NCBI GenBank assembly: GCA_965178125.1
Contig: OZ237736.1
Location: 496,001 to 560,000 of the forward strand
Source of the DNA: Bilabrum cf. latius
Lineage: Eukaryota > Bigyra: Bicosoecida > Bigyra > Bicosoecida
Direction: 5' to 3'
DNA length: 64,000 nucleotides
The position numbers were made by a program, and so were the translations under genes. Positions 46,575-60,178 of this stretch are shown in pieces. How positions within the stretch are numbered: the first letter of the stretch is position 1; each line of letters begins with the position of its first letter. The notes under the pieces were generated by a model. That model did no database searches and was not told the origin of the DNA. It worked only from the letters and a program-made list of their open reading frames with translations.

Positions 46575-49500
46575 TCACGTGCACTTGCAGGCCGCGCGCA
46601 GCAGTCCCACGACGCACGTAATCCATACAACGCCAACAATTTGAAGCCGCTACCAAGCTAGCAGCTCTTGTGGTACGCTTTGCAGCGAGCCTTGCTGGTT
46701 TGAGCACGAATCCCAGGCGCAGATTCCTAGTGTGCACAAGGCCGCCCACAGCAGCGAAGCAGCAACTAGGACAGACTTTGCTGCACAGAAGGTCGCTGTT
46801 GAGACTGAGGTTGCGTCGTGTATGGCCTACAGAATAGCAGCATCTTGTGTAGTTTCTCTATCCTTAAGAGCTTCAGCGGTTGACCCGGTAGCTACGCCAT
46901 CAGAATGCTGGGCCCCTTCCCCAACCACCTAGGCATCCCTGACATCTATCTCGCTTGGGTAGGATGACAAAGTGTTCGGCGAAGATTCTTGCAGTAGGTT
47001 CTGCTCTTGTTGCAAGCTGGGGCTTGACCCAAGCCGGGAGCTTAAGCACCCTGCGCCGCCATGCCAAACAGCAACGAGGAGCTGGGACTTCCATGTCACG
47101 ACGGTTAACAACCGCAGAAGCGCTGCGAGAGCAGGAGAACGTCTAGCGAGAGCAACCACTCGATTTCGGAGCCGTCTTCCCTGATTCACAGTCAAATCTG
47201 TACCCGCAGGTTCAGAAATGGAACCGATGCTAGTATCAATACCAGCCGTGGTATGCAGTCTCCAATCGGTGTCTATCTATCCCCCCTCAGGACTAGCCCG
47301 ATGCGGGTCTGCGTGCCTGTCAAAGACGCGCCACTCTATATCGACTTGATTTAGCGTCCTGTTTCCAGCATCAGGACGGTGACCATCCGCATTGCCCCGC
47401 TAACGACTCCATATTGACTCGCTGCCCTCGACGGCCACTTGGTTTCTCGTGTACCTCCGTAGCCGCGGTTGAGACTGCTATCGCCGCTCAGTCAATGCAC
47501 CGAATACGTCAGCATCGCAACAGCTTGCAGCTACAAATCTGCTCACAAGTAGGACACTTTGGCCAGACAGCTGCAACACCGCTGGCGCTTGCAGACTGAC
47601 TTGCAAAAGTACGACACCAAGAAGCCATTGCTGCATAGTGAGCACTAGCTCTGAGATGACCACCCATTTGACTGAATCAAGCTTTGCCTACAAAGATTGT
47701 CTGCACACTACACCCTTTATGGCCAGCCAGGAAGCACAGGCAATATACATGGTACAAAGGAGCGCCTGCAGCACAAGCATTGGGCTCGAGAACCACTGCT
47801 GTGCGGACAGGCGACACTCCTCGCCTAGCATTGGTAAGCCAAATGTTCCAAGGCACGGAAGCTCAATTGCATGAAATACACTATTTACATTCACTGCGAG
47901 CAGCCAAATACCACCTTCTGCACCGGGTCTGTCTCCAGACAGAACAGCTGCTAGTCGCGTTGCTACAGCTCCGGCCGACATCGCACGCAAGGACGTGGTT
48001 TCAGCCAACCCGATCAAATATTCGGGATTCGAAGTGCCGATGCGGACAGAAAATGAAATCTGCACCACTAACTGAGACATGTTCAATGGATCAGCATTGT
48101 CAGGCGGTTGCGGCGGCAGCAGCTCGTAGTCTGTTGCTGCTACCTCCCACCTTCGAAACGTGGAGCCACTACCTTCCCCTGCAAGGTCCATCAGGTCATT
48201 CAACACGTCATCTTCGAGCCATTTCATCTGTGCAGTCGATGGCTCTGGGTAATCGAGGCCTGGAGCTTGACCAATGTGGTCTTCCATCCATGATTGTGCG
48301 GCTGGCCATCTGTTCCGGTCGAAGAGAAGGTCAAACGTGAGTCTAGCTTGCGAAGCCGAGAGACTCTGTGCCCATACCGAAGAGTAAATATCATTCCATG
48401 TTCCCATTGACGGCCGCAGCACCTATTTGCACGTCATCTTGGGGGATATGCTCGCAAAAGCACTATCATTTGCGTACACTAGTGCCGACCTGCTGGACAG
48501 GTTGGGAAACAGCAGAGACCCCCGTGCAGGAACATACTGCAATCTGCTTGCATCATACGGAAACATTGCCGGTGACAAAGCGGGATATCCCAGCCAGTAA
48601 GAGTACCAGATGCGATGCACGCTCGCTGCCAACGACCACCCGCCCCGCGAGCCCCGACCAACGGCTGCCTCCACACCGGGATCCACTGGTACATCGTCAG
48701 GGTCGTCGCACACGGCCATCACTGCCACACGGCCCTGGAAGTAACCGTAGACCTGCGTCCTGTAGGGCAGCCATCGACCGCCTGACACAGCGGGCAGCGT
48801 GACATTGGGGGGCGGCGGGTATGCTCTGGCGTTGACGATGCCTCTGTAGACGGCGTACGGGCCAATGACAGCACCGCTGTCAGCTGGCGTCGCGTCCTCG
48901 TTGGGTATACCGAAAGATCTTGCACCCCCAATTATTGCTCTTCCATTGCTTGCTACTACAGATACGGTTGCATTGTATCGTCCCGATGAAGCCGGAATAT
49001 ATTGGCCGACTGCAGAGTACGGCTCTGCCTCGCCTCCGAATAGGGTAGCAACCCCATTCTGTGCCGCAGTCATGTCCGCTGGCATCAAACCGCTACGGTA
49101 CCGGCTGAAGTCCACATCGTACGAGATCGCGCATCCCACGCGGACACTCGGGAATGGCCCTCGGACAGCATCGCTCTCAGCGTACTGCTTCAGCAAGGCC
49201 TGCATGCGAGGATCCTGTCTGTCGGTGATGCTGCCCGTGTCGGGGGTGCAGGAGCGGGAACCCACGCACGATGCACGATCAAGTAAGACTCTTCGGCCTC
49301 GATGTACATAGTGCCTTCTCCCACCGGCCCTCACCGGCATGTAGCAAAATACATCCTGCATTGGACTACCCACACCATCTCCATCAGTGGTTGCGTTGAA
49401 TGGGTCTAGCACGGACGGTGGCACATCAACCACTAGAGCAATGACATGCCCACGATTCACACGCCAAGCGTAGTACTCGGACTCGCCCACGATCTTGACA

Positions 49501-50881
49501 TCGTTGTCGTACGGCAGCACAGCCACAGAGCCGGGTGGATACACAGTGGTTAGAGACTGGTGCCACTTGGCCGTCTCCTGAGCTGCGGTATCGCCGCTCT
49601 GCCTTCGTGTCGGGTCAATCAACAACTTTGCGCACACAGCAGTGGCTCGCACTGTTATATTATGCAATGTGTAAACTGGGTCCTAGGGGTATTCAATGAA
49701 GGGTATCGAGTCAATTGACGAGTAGTTTGTGATTGGCTTACTTGGGCACGCTCTTGGCGACGATTGGCCGCCAGCTGGGACCCCCCTTTTGACATCCAAC
49801 CTGCCCTTTTTGGCTGGAAACCCCGTCCCCTGGATGGGCCACACGGTGGTCTGCAGACAGATGTCCCTGGGATCGACAGGCTGGTCCATTGGGGAGCAGG
49901 CCGGGTCATACCACTCCACAGGGCAATCCACAGCTACAACGCTTGTGCACACAGTCGACCTGGATATATCTGAGCCTTGTATTGCCACCTGGATGGTCGT
50001 TGGATGCAGAGCAAGCGGCGAATAAGCATCGTGAGGGGGGTGTTCCCCGGTTCTCGAGTAGACCATGTGCGCCCGCTGCACTACCTTACCCCCCATGTCC
50101 CCACGTGTCGTGAGGAACCATGCCTCGACTGCATACGGCTCTGCGACCCGATCGGGGGGAAGAATACAACTTTGCTCGCTCAACGTGGCCGCACCCGTAG
50201 TGGGAGGGCCGAGTTGAGTCGAGCTTGCGGCAGGGTAGCGCACTGTGGACCCGATGGACGGGGTGACAAGCCTGCCAGTGCCGTTGATCGGCTGCAAACT
50301 GCTGGTGGAGCTGGTTCCTTTGGCCACGGGAAGCATCGATGCACCGCGCGATATGCTGCCCGAGTACGTCATGTTCGACCAACGAATACCCGGCCCAGCG
50401 TTCCAAGTCCAATGCTGTGAAGGGTTTGGTGAATTCGGGTGCCCAGTTGGAGCGGCCCAAGGATGCCCGAAGAGATGACACGACTGTCTCGAACGGATGA
50501 CAGTTAACGCTGACTCGCTTGCACTCAGTATTCTTGATGTTCGATTGGTCACGCCAGCGATGCCTAGGCTTGCTGGTCCTTGAGCAACGTACCAAGAGCC
50601 TGCAATTAAAGAAATGGAATTAGTGGGTCAGGGGTAGAAAATGATAGCAAAGCGAAGTGTAAGCGCATACGCACTTCAGATTACTGACAATTACACAACG
50701 ATAAATTGTATCGATCCTTTCCTGGCGTTGATATTACGGCAGCGGGTTCTTGCGTTGATCCGAAAGGGAATGCAACCTGTGGAATCGCGGCTTCCATCCA
50801 GTCAAGCACGCCTGTAGCTCCTACTGCTGCTTCGTCGTAGGAAAACAGCGCAACAATGAATGCAAGAACTGGATATTGCAT
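46575..50881 (-). CDS. Family member A: LamG-like multi-pass surface protein
   Basis: Exons 50881-50695 and 50599-46575 (phase-1 intron, 95 nt) give 1403 residues ending in TGA. TAG lies at 49683, 48423, 47688, 47478, 47400, 47277, 46929, 46827 and 46650. Order: signal peptide (MQYPVLAFIVALFS), LamG/concanavalin-like sandwich (LPPDRVAEPYAVEAWF), a cysteine block (DCPVEWYDPACSPMDQPVDP), a long ectodomain (CVGSRSCTPDTGSITD, YRGIVNARAYPPPPN, ASVHRIWYSYWLGYP), then several membrane helices (LVLQALLCTMYIACASWLAI, MQQWLLGVVLLQVSLQAP) and a C-terminus with VPQELLAW-TAG-RLQIVG. It is head-to-head with B (223 bp between starts) and convergent with the lyase gene. Function is unknown; cell-surface recognition is inference. 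Confidence 0.75.
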
Positions 50882-51104
50882 AGGCACACTGTGACATACA
50901 GGTTGACAAAATCGTTGTTTTGTCGTTCTGGTTCCGAGTTCCGTCCGTGGATTCTTCAATCAGATCACCTATACGTCCAATAATTGACCTAAGCTGATCA
51001 GGAGCTTCGCCAGACATTGACTTACATATATAGTCTGTGTTGGTTTTGGATCGCGTCCCCCCAACTACTCTAAATTGCATCGCGACAATCGAAGTCTTGC
51101 CGCA

Positions 51105-54100
51105 ATGAAAATTCAGCAGCACATTCTTGTCGCCATGCACGTTCTTGCCATACTCTGTAGATGGTCCAATGCATCAGCATTGTCCCAGAGCAATCAAATG
51201 GTGCTGCAGTGCGGAGATGCACTGCATAGTGACAGCATCGCAATGGCAATTCATTCGGCTGATCCGCAGACTGCCGTCATGTTCGGAACAGAAATGGGCT
51301 GTTCAAGGAAGAGTGTACGAGGTCTTCCACTCGCAGTAACTGCTTGTAACGGTATGAATTGTGACCTTACTGCGGGCCAATAGCGAGCGGCCGATCTCCT
51401 TGAGTCTATCACCAGACTTGTCTTCGAGGTCTACTGTGTTTCTCCGTGTACCGCAGGTTCTTGGTTTGTGTCTCAAGGATCAATGGAACTAGGAATAAGC
51501 GGTACCTCAAGCCGAACGGCCAGGGTCCTGAACTCGTCCACCGCGACTTGGAGGAGCTTGGGCGAGCATCTCGAGCGGTGCCGACTGGTGGGCCATCCAT
51601 GGATCGGAGTGCCTGGCGACCCCATCAGCCCACTTCCAACGTAGCATTGGACGTGGCCGGTCGGCCCGGCGATCCATCCGCCAGAGTATGGCACCCATGG
51701 TGTGAATTCAAGTAGTAACCTGCGCATGGACACGCTTGGAACCTTCGTTCGCTTTCCTGGTGCCAGCACTCCCTAGCTGCCCCCGCCATCGGTCGAGGTG
51801 ATACCACAGTCACAGCAGGACTTGATTCTGCCTCCCGATCGTGTTGCTGAGCCATTTACTGTAGAGGCATGGTTCATGTCAATTTGGAGCCGGTTCGGGG
51901 GAAACACATTTGCACGTTTCCAGAGAGCTTACTCGGGCACTGCTGGGCTGGCTCCGATCAACCTGTACTCGTTCTTGGATACCAGCAGCTACACGATGCG
52001 GTCTGGCATCCTAGACTCAACTCACAGAGATTTCACGTACTGCACTCCCATCAAGGTTGTGGACTGTCCCATGGAGTGGTATGACCCGGCCTGCTCCCCC
52101 ATGGACCAGCCTGTCGATCCCAGGGACCTCTGTCTGCAGACCACCGTGTGGCCTATCCAGGGGACGGGGTTTCCAGCTCAATCACGAGCATAGGTAGGAA
52201 GGGTGGGCAAGGGCGCCAAAAGGGAATGTCCAGTCAAATCAAGTTCGAACTACTCCTCTATCGACAGGGTTCCAGCGGTGATGAGCGACTAGCACAATCC
52301 GAAACTGTACAAGGAGCAGAACATTACTGTACGCACGGGAAGCGCCTGCATCGGTTCGAGAATTGTGACGACACTACGGCCGAGCGGAATATCGGCAGCT
52401 TAGTAGACTCCGAAATGGCACCAGACATTGTCCACGGTATACCCGCCCGGCTCCGTGGCAGTCCTACCGTACGATGCAGACGTGCGAGTGGTAGGAGAGC
52501 GGGCAGACTATGCATGGAGAGTCAACCGAGGTCATGTGATCGGTCTTATCATTGATACTCCTCCGTCTTATCTGGACCTTGGCAGTCGATCCTGGGGCTC
52601 TCCAATGGACGTTGGGTCTGCAGACGTTGGCAATCGCCGAACCAATGCAACGATTGACAGCCCTAAACTTGACGTGTCCTGTGCGTTTCCCACCGACTCT
52701 GGTGAAATATTGGACCAAGTCATAAGAGCAAGGCGGGTCTTGCTGGATGATGTATCTTGCGTGGGTTCCCGCTCCTGTACCCCCGACACGGGCAGCATCA
52801 CCGACAGGCAGGATCCTCGCATGCAGGCCTTGCTGAAGCAGTACGCCGAGAGCGATGCTGTCCGAGGGCCATTCCCGAGTGTTCGCGTGGGATGTGCGAT
52901 CTCGTACGATGTGGACTTCAGCCGGTACCGTAGCGGTCTTGTTCCAGCAGATATGATTGCTGGATAGAATGGTTTGGCAACGATGTTAGGGGGGAAACAA
53001 CAGCCATACCAAATAGACAATGAGGATTACGCGCCAGCGGTAGCCGGTAGATTCAATCAGTCAGGAGCTTTGGCTGTCACTGCCGGGTTTGATGCGCGCG
53101 GTGTAAATACTGATGACCAAAGACGAGCCAATCAGATACCCAGTCAACAGGCGACATCCGCTGACCTAGGTCTAGCCATTGGCCCGTACGCCGTCTACAG
53201 AGGCATCGTCAACGCCAGAGCATACCCGCCGCCCCCCAATGCCACGCTGCCCGCTGTGTCGGGCGGTCGATGGCTGCCCTACAGGACGCAGGTCTACGGT
53301 TACTTCCAGGGCCGTGTGGCAGTGATGGCCGTGTGCGACAATCCTGACGATGTGCCCGTGGATCCCGGTGTGGAGGCCGCCGTGGGTCGGGGCTAGCGGG
53401 GCGGGTGGTCGTTGGCAGCGAGCGTGCATCGCATCTGGTACTCTTACTGGCTGGGATACCCAGCGTTTAACCCCGTCGCTTCTTTGTACCAAACTGCTAG
53501 GCTATCATCCGTTCCAGCGAAAGCCAATGTACGATTGGATCAGCAGTATAATCAACTTCCCACGTATTCGGGACCCACGCCGCCCAATGGATCAATGCCA
53601 CAGATGGTGTGCAAGCACGACCGGTTTCCCGGTTGGTCGCATGGGATTTCTATGTACAGAACTGCGTGGGCAAGGCGGTTGAGGGCTAGTAGAGCAATTA
53701 TTGACTTCCACCTGTTGTTTGACAGAAACAGGTTGCCAGCTGCACAAGATCGGTCGCCCTGGCTTGGGACTCAGGCTCCTGGATTGAGCTACCCTTCACC
53801 CAGCAGTGCTTAGCTTGAGTGGTTTAAAGGTGACGTGCTTGACGATCTTAAAGACTTGGCTGGAGAAGGGGACGGCGATTTGATTCGGTCGTGGCGCATT
53901 GATATCGTTTCAATTGATACGCTTGCGGCACGGCCTCCGCAACCGAACGACACGCTGCTGTACCCGCAACTGTGGATGAATGTCTCACTTCGAGCGCACA
54001 TCGAGCAATCGCAGTGGCTTGCGGATACCCAAGTTCCACAATTGCACATGTTACGAAGCATGTCGGCCGGTTCGGTAGGTATGCGATTAAGGGATGTCTT

Positions 54101-55574
54101 GTCTGGTGCGAGACCCGGAGCATTGAACGGAATTTGGCTGGGTACAACAGCGAGGACGAGCGTACACCTGTCCGTAACTCTCCCTTGCCTGGCGTCAAAC
54201 TCAAGGGCGGCTACGTACGATCGAGATTGCCTACAAAGTGCAAGCACCTGGGCACAATCATGGACAACATTGATCTCACTGTTTGTATCGTTGCTCTGGG
54301 TTGCTTGTGGGGCGTCACTTTCGGTACATGTGCTTGGATCCACGTCATCAGATATCAGAGATGGTGCGTATTGGCACACGCTTGCATGGCACATAGTCCT
54401 GTCATGTATTTCTAGGTTGCTTCTTACAGCCGGATTGATTGTGTGTATGTTCGCGTCAAAGCTGAGCTACCCTGCAGCGTCTCTCATCGCATGCGCTGCT
54501 CTTGGAATAGCTGCACGTGCTATTCTAATGGGGTGCTTCAACATTGACATCGGAGGTCAGTCCCTGCAGCTTGCTGGTAAGCGATAGGGTAACCTCTCGT
54601 CTATTCTTGCAGTGCGGGAAGAAGGCAGTGTGCAGGCTGAGGGTACCGCTCACGGCATCGGTGCCGCGTACTCAAACGACCCTCGCGCGGGTGCGATCCA
54701 AACCAGGTCCCAAGCGTGGCGAATCATTCCGGAGAGCCACGCTACCCAGGCTCAGGATACAAATAATTGCGCTTGGGAAGCAAATGAAGCTAGAGTTGCC
54801 GATATCTTTTACAGAGATGAACCCAGCCATGGTGGCTACGAACCGCACCAACAGCACCTGGCTGACCACTCGCATATGCATAGCAACGTGAGTGCAGGGC
54901 CTTCCGGTCATACGAATAGTGTTTTAGACATGAAAATAGATCCACATGTGCCGATAGAAGCGCCACAACCTGACCATGGATCTCGCGTGCAAACGCCTAG
55001 ATCTAGTTTACAACAAAGAGTTCGTTGGGCTGCACGAACCTCACCGGCAATGTTTGCCGCCGTGAGGCTCTTCACGCTGCTACACTGGGATCTGTAGGCG
55101 GCTTATGTTCTCTGGGTTTAGGCTGTCACATGTAATGTTGGCCATTCATCGTGGTGCGCCTGCTTGCAAGCCGATCCAACAGGCCAAGCATCGCACAAGC
55201 CGTCCCCTCGATTGGATCTTCTTTTGGAGATGCGCAACGGGGCATTCCCCAACAGTTCGTCTGCCAAGGTTGGACTCGCTGCATTTACAATAATTCGCGT
55301 GCATGGAATCTGGTTTCGGTTTGTGGAGGATCTCGTAGTGCTATGCACGCTGACCTGGGTCGGACTCTGCACGACTGGCGTTTGTGAGTGGGACGCGTGC
55401 TCCGCCGGTGGAGAGCTGGGGGTTCTGCTATCCGTTCCACAGGAGCTTTTGGCATGGCAACGCTTTCAAACCCTGGGAATTACGTGGACAATGAGCATAA
55501 TGGCAGCGATATGTTCATTGGTTCAGTTGATCGCTGTGGATGTCTGGATCCGATCGCCGCAAGAGCAACGCTGA
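51105..55574 (+). CDS. Family member B: LamG-like multi-pass surface protein
   Basis: Exons 51105-51351 and 51457-55574 (phase-1 intron, donor GTATGA, 105 nt) give 1454 residues ending in TGA 55572-55574. TAG lies at 51642, 51774, 52191, 52290, 52401, 52404, 52965, 53394, 53811, 54585, 55095 and 55119. The layout is the same as in A: signal peptide (MKIQQHILVAMHVLAIL), LamG-like sandwich, cysteine block, ectodomain, membrane helices (for example LLLTAGLIVCMFASKL) and the C-terminal VPQELLAWQRFQTLG. Six of its TAGs align with Gln codons of A, C or D. It is the most divergent member in its last third, but keeps the 200-residue block around YRGIVNARAYPPPPN nearly identical. It is convergent with C (177 bp apart). 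Confidence 0.75.
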
Positions 55575-55751
55575 AGATTGATACAATATCTGCCTTATGT
55601 ACTGAAATAGCCCGTTGTTGCAAGCAATTGATAAATAAAAACCATAAAACTGGTGTCGTCGCCATTAAATCGTAACAGAATTCCTATCTTGATGCAGTTG
55701 GCCAATGCACTGATCATACGTCAGTAGCTAAGCACCTCAACGCCAGTGTTG

Positions 55752-58700
55752 TCAGTTGGGCGGACCGCTACATGCTTGTCGCTGGCAGGCAATCATCCAT
55801 TCGCACTTCGCGTGAAGCATCACGGATATAAGTACAGAACAAGCTGACGCACTCCACGCCAACCCAACCTCTTGCACTCGCTACCAAGCCACCAGTTCCT
55901 GAGGCACGCTCTCGATTGACCCGATGTCCTGCCAGCTGCAGGCCGACCACTTGCACACGCCTGCAGTACACAATGCCGACCACACTAAGACAGCTACCAG
56001 CACAAGATCCTCTGCTACCCGCATGTACCAGCCATACAAGTCGACACGTTGCTCCAGTAGCCTCAGAACATTTCTGTTCTAGTCGGAAAGACGTTGTGCC
56101 AACTTGTGCACCTGGTCGATTTCCTCGGGAGCGGCAATCTGCTCCGATCCCTTGCTGGCCTAACGCGGCTCCTCAAATTCAATCATATCAACCTGTACCT
56201 CCCTCGAGCCTCCGGGGGACTCAGGCACATTGTGAATCTGAATGCTATCCTAGCCTTCGACCAAAAAAGCAGGCTTTGCTTGCATCTAAGCATCGTCTGG
56301 TACGATCTCCAGGAAAGGCCGATGGCCTTCAGCTGTATCTTCGCTGCTGCAAAAATTTCTAGAAACAGCCAGCAACACCTGATTCTCCCAGTCAAGTACC
56401 GCCAGCACGCGCAGGAACGAATAGTACACGCGCCAAGCCGTCGAAAGCAAGCTGATTCGCCTATGCAGCCGCACGTCCGTTGCAATCTTAGCAATAATGC
56501 TGGAATGCTGTGAATGCTCCTCCTCATCCACACGATTACAAGCAGCATCGGAAGGCATCCCATCACGGGTATCAGCTTTGTACCGTCGTATGCGAGGAGG
56601 CACTGCAATGGACTCGTCCTACTTTCGATAGATTAGTCCTGGCACGTGCACTCGGGACTTGCTGTGACTCGGCAGCCCACGCCTTATAACGTTCTTCTCA
56701 AACGGATTGTGGTCCATTTGACGGCCATGGATGCTATCGAGATCGACATCACAGCATCCGATCAGAATCGCACGCAGTACCAATCCCAGGCTCAGAGCTA
56801 TGATCCACACGTCACCCGGCCCGTCCAGCCGCGCTCGAACCAGCTGCACTGCAAGCACCCAGTGCAGCACCATCCGGCAGACCCGACACGCGCTCGCCGA
56901 GATGATCTCCAGGTCAATCGAAGCCTGCAGTCTGCACACAGCATACCAACATGACACCGCGTACACCATGCTGCAGGCTATCATCGCCGTCACTACAAGC
57001 AGCTGTGCCCACGTGGCGCCCCGATGCATCCATATCGCTCCGACGGTATTGCAGTCTTCGGCGTATGCCTTCACCGACGAACGCAGACAGGGGAGCTGGA
57101 TGCGATAGCCGACACTACCCATGTCCACTGCCAGCAGCCACGTGCCTGCGAGAGCTCCCCCGCGATTCCCGCGCAGCACTGGTACCACCCGATCCACCAC
57201 CGACCCAGCCGACATGGACCGCTAGAATGCCAGGCCTGCCACCTGCGTCCGAGCGGCCCCATCTGGCTCGCCCACATGCACCTGCACTGACAGGCGCATC
57301 CACAGCTGGGACACATTCAGTGAATCACCCGATGGGGCAGGCTCAGCGGGCAACGCATCTACTTGCAACACCTCCACCCGCCAGGACCGCACCTGGTCCA
57401 TGTCGCCCTCCCCAGCCATATCCTGCAGATCGTCCAGCAAGTCATCCTCCAGCCAGCGCAGCTGCTTGTTCGACGGATGGGGATGGTCTACACCGGGCGC
57501 CTGACCGATATATTGGCCCATCCACGATTGTGCAGCGGGCCACCGGTTCCGGTCAAACGCCAGGTCAAACCACAGGGAAGCGCGGCTGGCGCCCAGGTGG
57601 CGGGCCCAGTCAGACCGATACATGCTGCGGGCAGATCCAAGGCCAGGCGATTCTTCTGATCGGCATTCCATGCGAGGCACCAAGCTATCAACCGTGCTGT
57701 TCCCATCATACGACACCGGAAGACGGGTACTACCGCCGTTCCAACGCAGCTGCACACCAGCTGGCACTGCGGCCAGCCGGCGCTGTACCGATGCCGACAC
57801 ATTCTGGACTAGACCGGGATATCCCAGCCAGTAAGAGTACCAGATGCGATGCACGCTCGCTGCCAACGACCACCCACCCCGCGAGCCCCGACCCATGGCG
57901 GCCTCCACACCGGGATCCACGGGCACATCGTCAGGATTGTCGCACACGGCCATCACTGCCACACGGCCCTGGAAGTAACCGTAGACCTGCGTCCTGTAGG
58001 GCAGCCATCGACCGCCCGACACAGCGGGCAGCGTGACATTGGGGGGCGGCGGGTATGCTCTGGCGTTGACGATGCCTCTGTAGACGGCGTACGGGCCAAT
58101 GGCTGTTCCCTGATTTGCCTACGTTACGACTGGATCAGTATTTTCTAGAGGAGCATTTATCACCCGTTCCATTCTATGTGTACCAGAATTGTGAGACCCA
58201 TGAGAACTGATCTCGCTGACAGTACTGGATCTCTTAGCCCCAAGTTCTATCGTGTCAGCGGCAGCAGTCCAGTTGCCAGGAGGAACGTAGCGCCCCCGAC
58301 GTGCCACCCGTATGCCTACTTTACGGACATCGTATGGGCGATCATAACCCCCGAACATTGTTGACATCCCGTTCTGCGATGCTGGCATGTCCATCGGTAC
58401 CAGCCCGCTACGGTATCGGCCGAAGTCCACATCGTACGAGATCGCGCATCCCACGCGGACACTCGGGAATGGCCCTCGGACAGCGTCGCTCTCAGCGTAC
58501 TTCTTCAGCAAGGCCTGCATGCGAGGATCCTGTCTGTCGGTGATGTTGCCCGTGTCGGGGGTGCAGGAGCGGGAACCCACGCAAGACGCATCGTCCAGCA
58601 GGACAGCACGCGTGTAAGCTGCCTGAGGTAACCTTCTTTGATCATTGCAAAATATATCTTTCTTCGGGCTAGCAGCAGCACTGCCATTACCATCCAGTGG

Positions 58701-60074
58701 TGTCACATTCCACGGATACAGCTCCGATGCCGGCACATCCAACACAAACGCAAGCACGTGTCCCCGATTCACGCGCCAAGCGTAGTCCTCGGCCTCGCCC
58801 ACGATCTTCACATCCTCTCCATACGGCAGCACAGCCACAGAGCCAGGTGGGTATACCGTGGTGAGAGACTGGTGCCACTTGGCCGTCTGCTGCGCCGCGC
58901 TGTTGCCGTCCCGCCGCCGAGTCAGCAGCACTCGAGAGTCTACGCAGGCCGATGTGATGCGCACCGCCACCCCCGTGGAGTTATACTCATCAGGAATCGG
59001 GAGGGGGCCGCCAGCCGGGGCCAGCTTGTCGATGGGCTGCCTCGATGTGTACTTCACGGGGCACTGCACTGCAGATGACTGGTTCTGTCGAGAGGAATAG
59101 GGAACCCTAGCACGAGCTGGGTATCCCGTCCCCTGGATTGGCCACACGGTGGTCTGCAGGCAGATGTCCCTGGGATCGACAGGCTGGTCCATGGGGGAGC
59201 AGGCCGGGTCATACCACTCCACAGGGCATACCACAATGGTGCTGCTCGCACATATTCTGAACGGTATGTCATTCATTCCGACTGCGGCTATTCGCAGGGA
59301 GCGTGCTTGCTTCAGCGGTGTGTAAGTGATAGTGTTGCTGTACCCTTGCGTGCCACTGTACGTCCTAGGCTATCGTGTAACAACACTACCTCCAGCTGAA
59401 GCGCGTATCTGTGTAAACCAAGCCTCCACCGTGAATGGCTCAGCCACCCGATCAGGAGGCAAGACTAGGTCCTGGCGCTCCGGTGGGACCAACTCGACAG
59501 AGGGAGGGGGCAACTAGAACGTGCTTGCTCCTGGCATGGCGATATGGGTTCCAAGTGCAGGCACTATGTATACGCACAGCTCCGGCTCATCCGCATCCAT
59601 TTTTAAAGATGGAACGCCAGGCCCTGCTTTCCACGACCAGTGCTGGTATATTGTGGCCCTTCGGGAGCTTTCAGTGGTTCCAAACCCAGACCAAGGAGTT
59701 TGTTGCATCAAACATCGCTCATAATCCTAATCCAGCGAGAACATCGTAGCCATTTGTGCAGATAGTACACGGCTTGTCCGAGTTGATTGGTTCGTGATTC
59801 CAAGGTGTATCGCTCCAAGCCCGGCGAACCATGAAGCTGCGACGGAGTATCGGTCCATAACGAGCTACAAAATAAAAAGAAGACATTATCACCTGCTGGA
59901 CCAAGGCAGTGACTCACCATTGCACCGTTGTGGAAGCAGCATTGAATTGGCTGCCCTTCGGCGTGAGAGACAACTGCCAAAACTGAATGCAGTGCTCGGT
60001 GAATTGCGATCAATAGCATCATGAAGAGGATGCGACACGACCAATGTTGCAAGAATTGCAGCGAAGCTAATCAT
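55752..60074 (-). CDS. Family member C: LamG-like multi-pass surface protein
   Basis: Exons 60074-59918 and 59836-55752 (phase-1 intron of 81 nt, the same length as in D) give 1413 residues ending in TGA. TAG lies at 59727, 59514, 59370, 58119, 57222, 56619, 56286, 56250, 56160, 56079 and 55881. The signal peptide is MISFAAILATLVVSH. The middle 2.5 kb is nearly identical to D in inverted orientation, while exon 1, the LamG region and the tail differ. Membrane helices include WAQLLVVTAMIACSMVYAVS and VWIIALSLGLVLRAILIGCC. The cytoplasmic tail ends with VPQELVAW-TAG-RVQEVG, matching A and B. C and D start head-to-head with 104 bp between ATGs, so they probably share a promoter. Confidence 0.77.
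56752..59256 (-). repeat. Inverted segmental duplication, left arm (gene C)
   Basis: This arm is nearly identical, in reverse complement, to 61017-63464. Identity is interrupted between about 58110 and 58350, where the two genes differ in length and sequence. Outside the arms the two genes are only moderately similar. The arms are entirely coding. Confidence 0.85.
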
Positions 60075-60178
60075 GTCAGACTGCGACGGACATTATTCGG
60101 GATGCGGAGAGATTATAAGGAGGAGAAGCAATAGACCCACAGGGCAACTTGTTGAACGATTTAGATTGCATTCTTGAA

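Noticed and set aside
56951-58036. 361-aa plus-strand frame (and the mirrored 62148-63266 minus frame)
   Set aside because: They are antisense shadows of genes C and D, duplicated because the arms are inverted copies.
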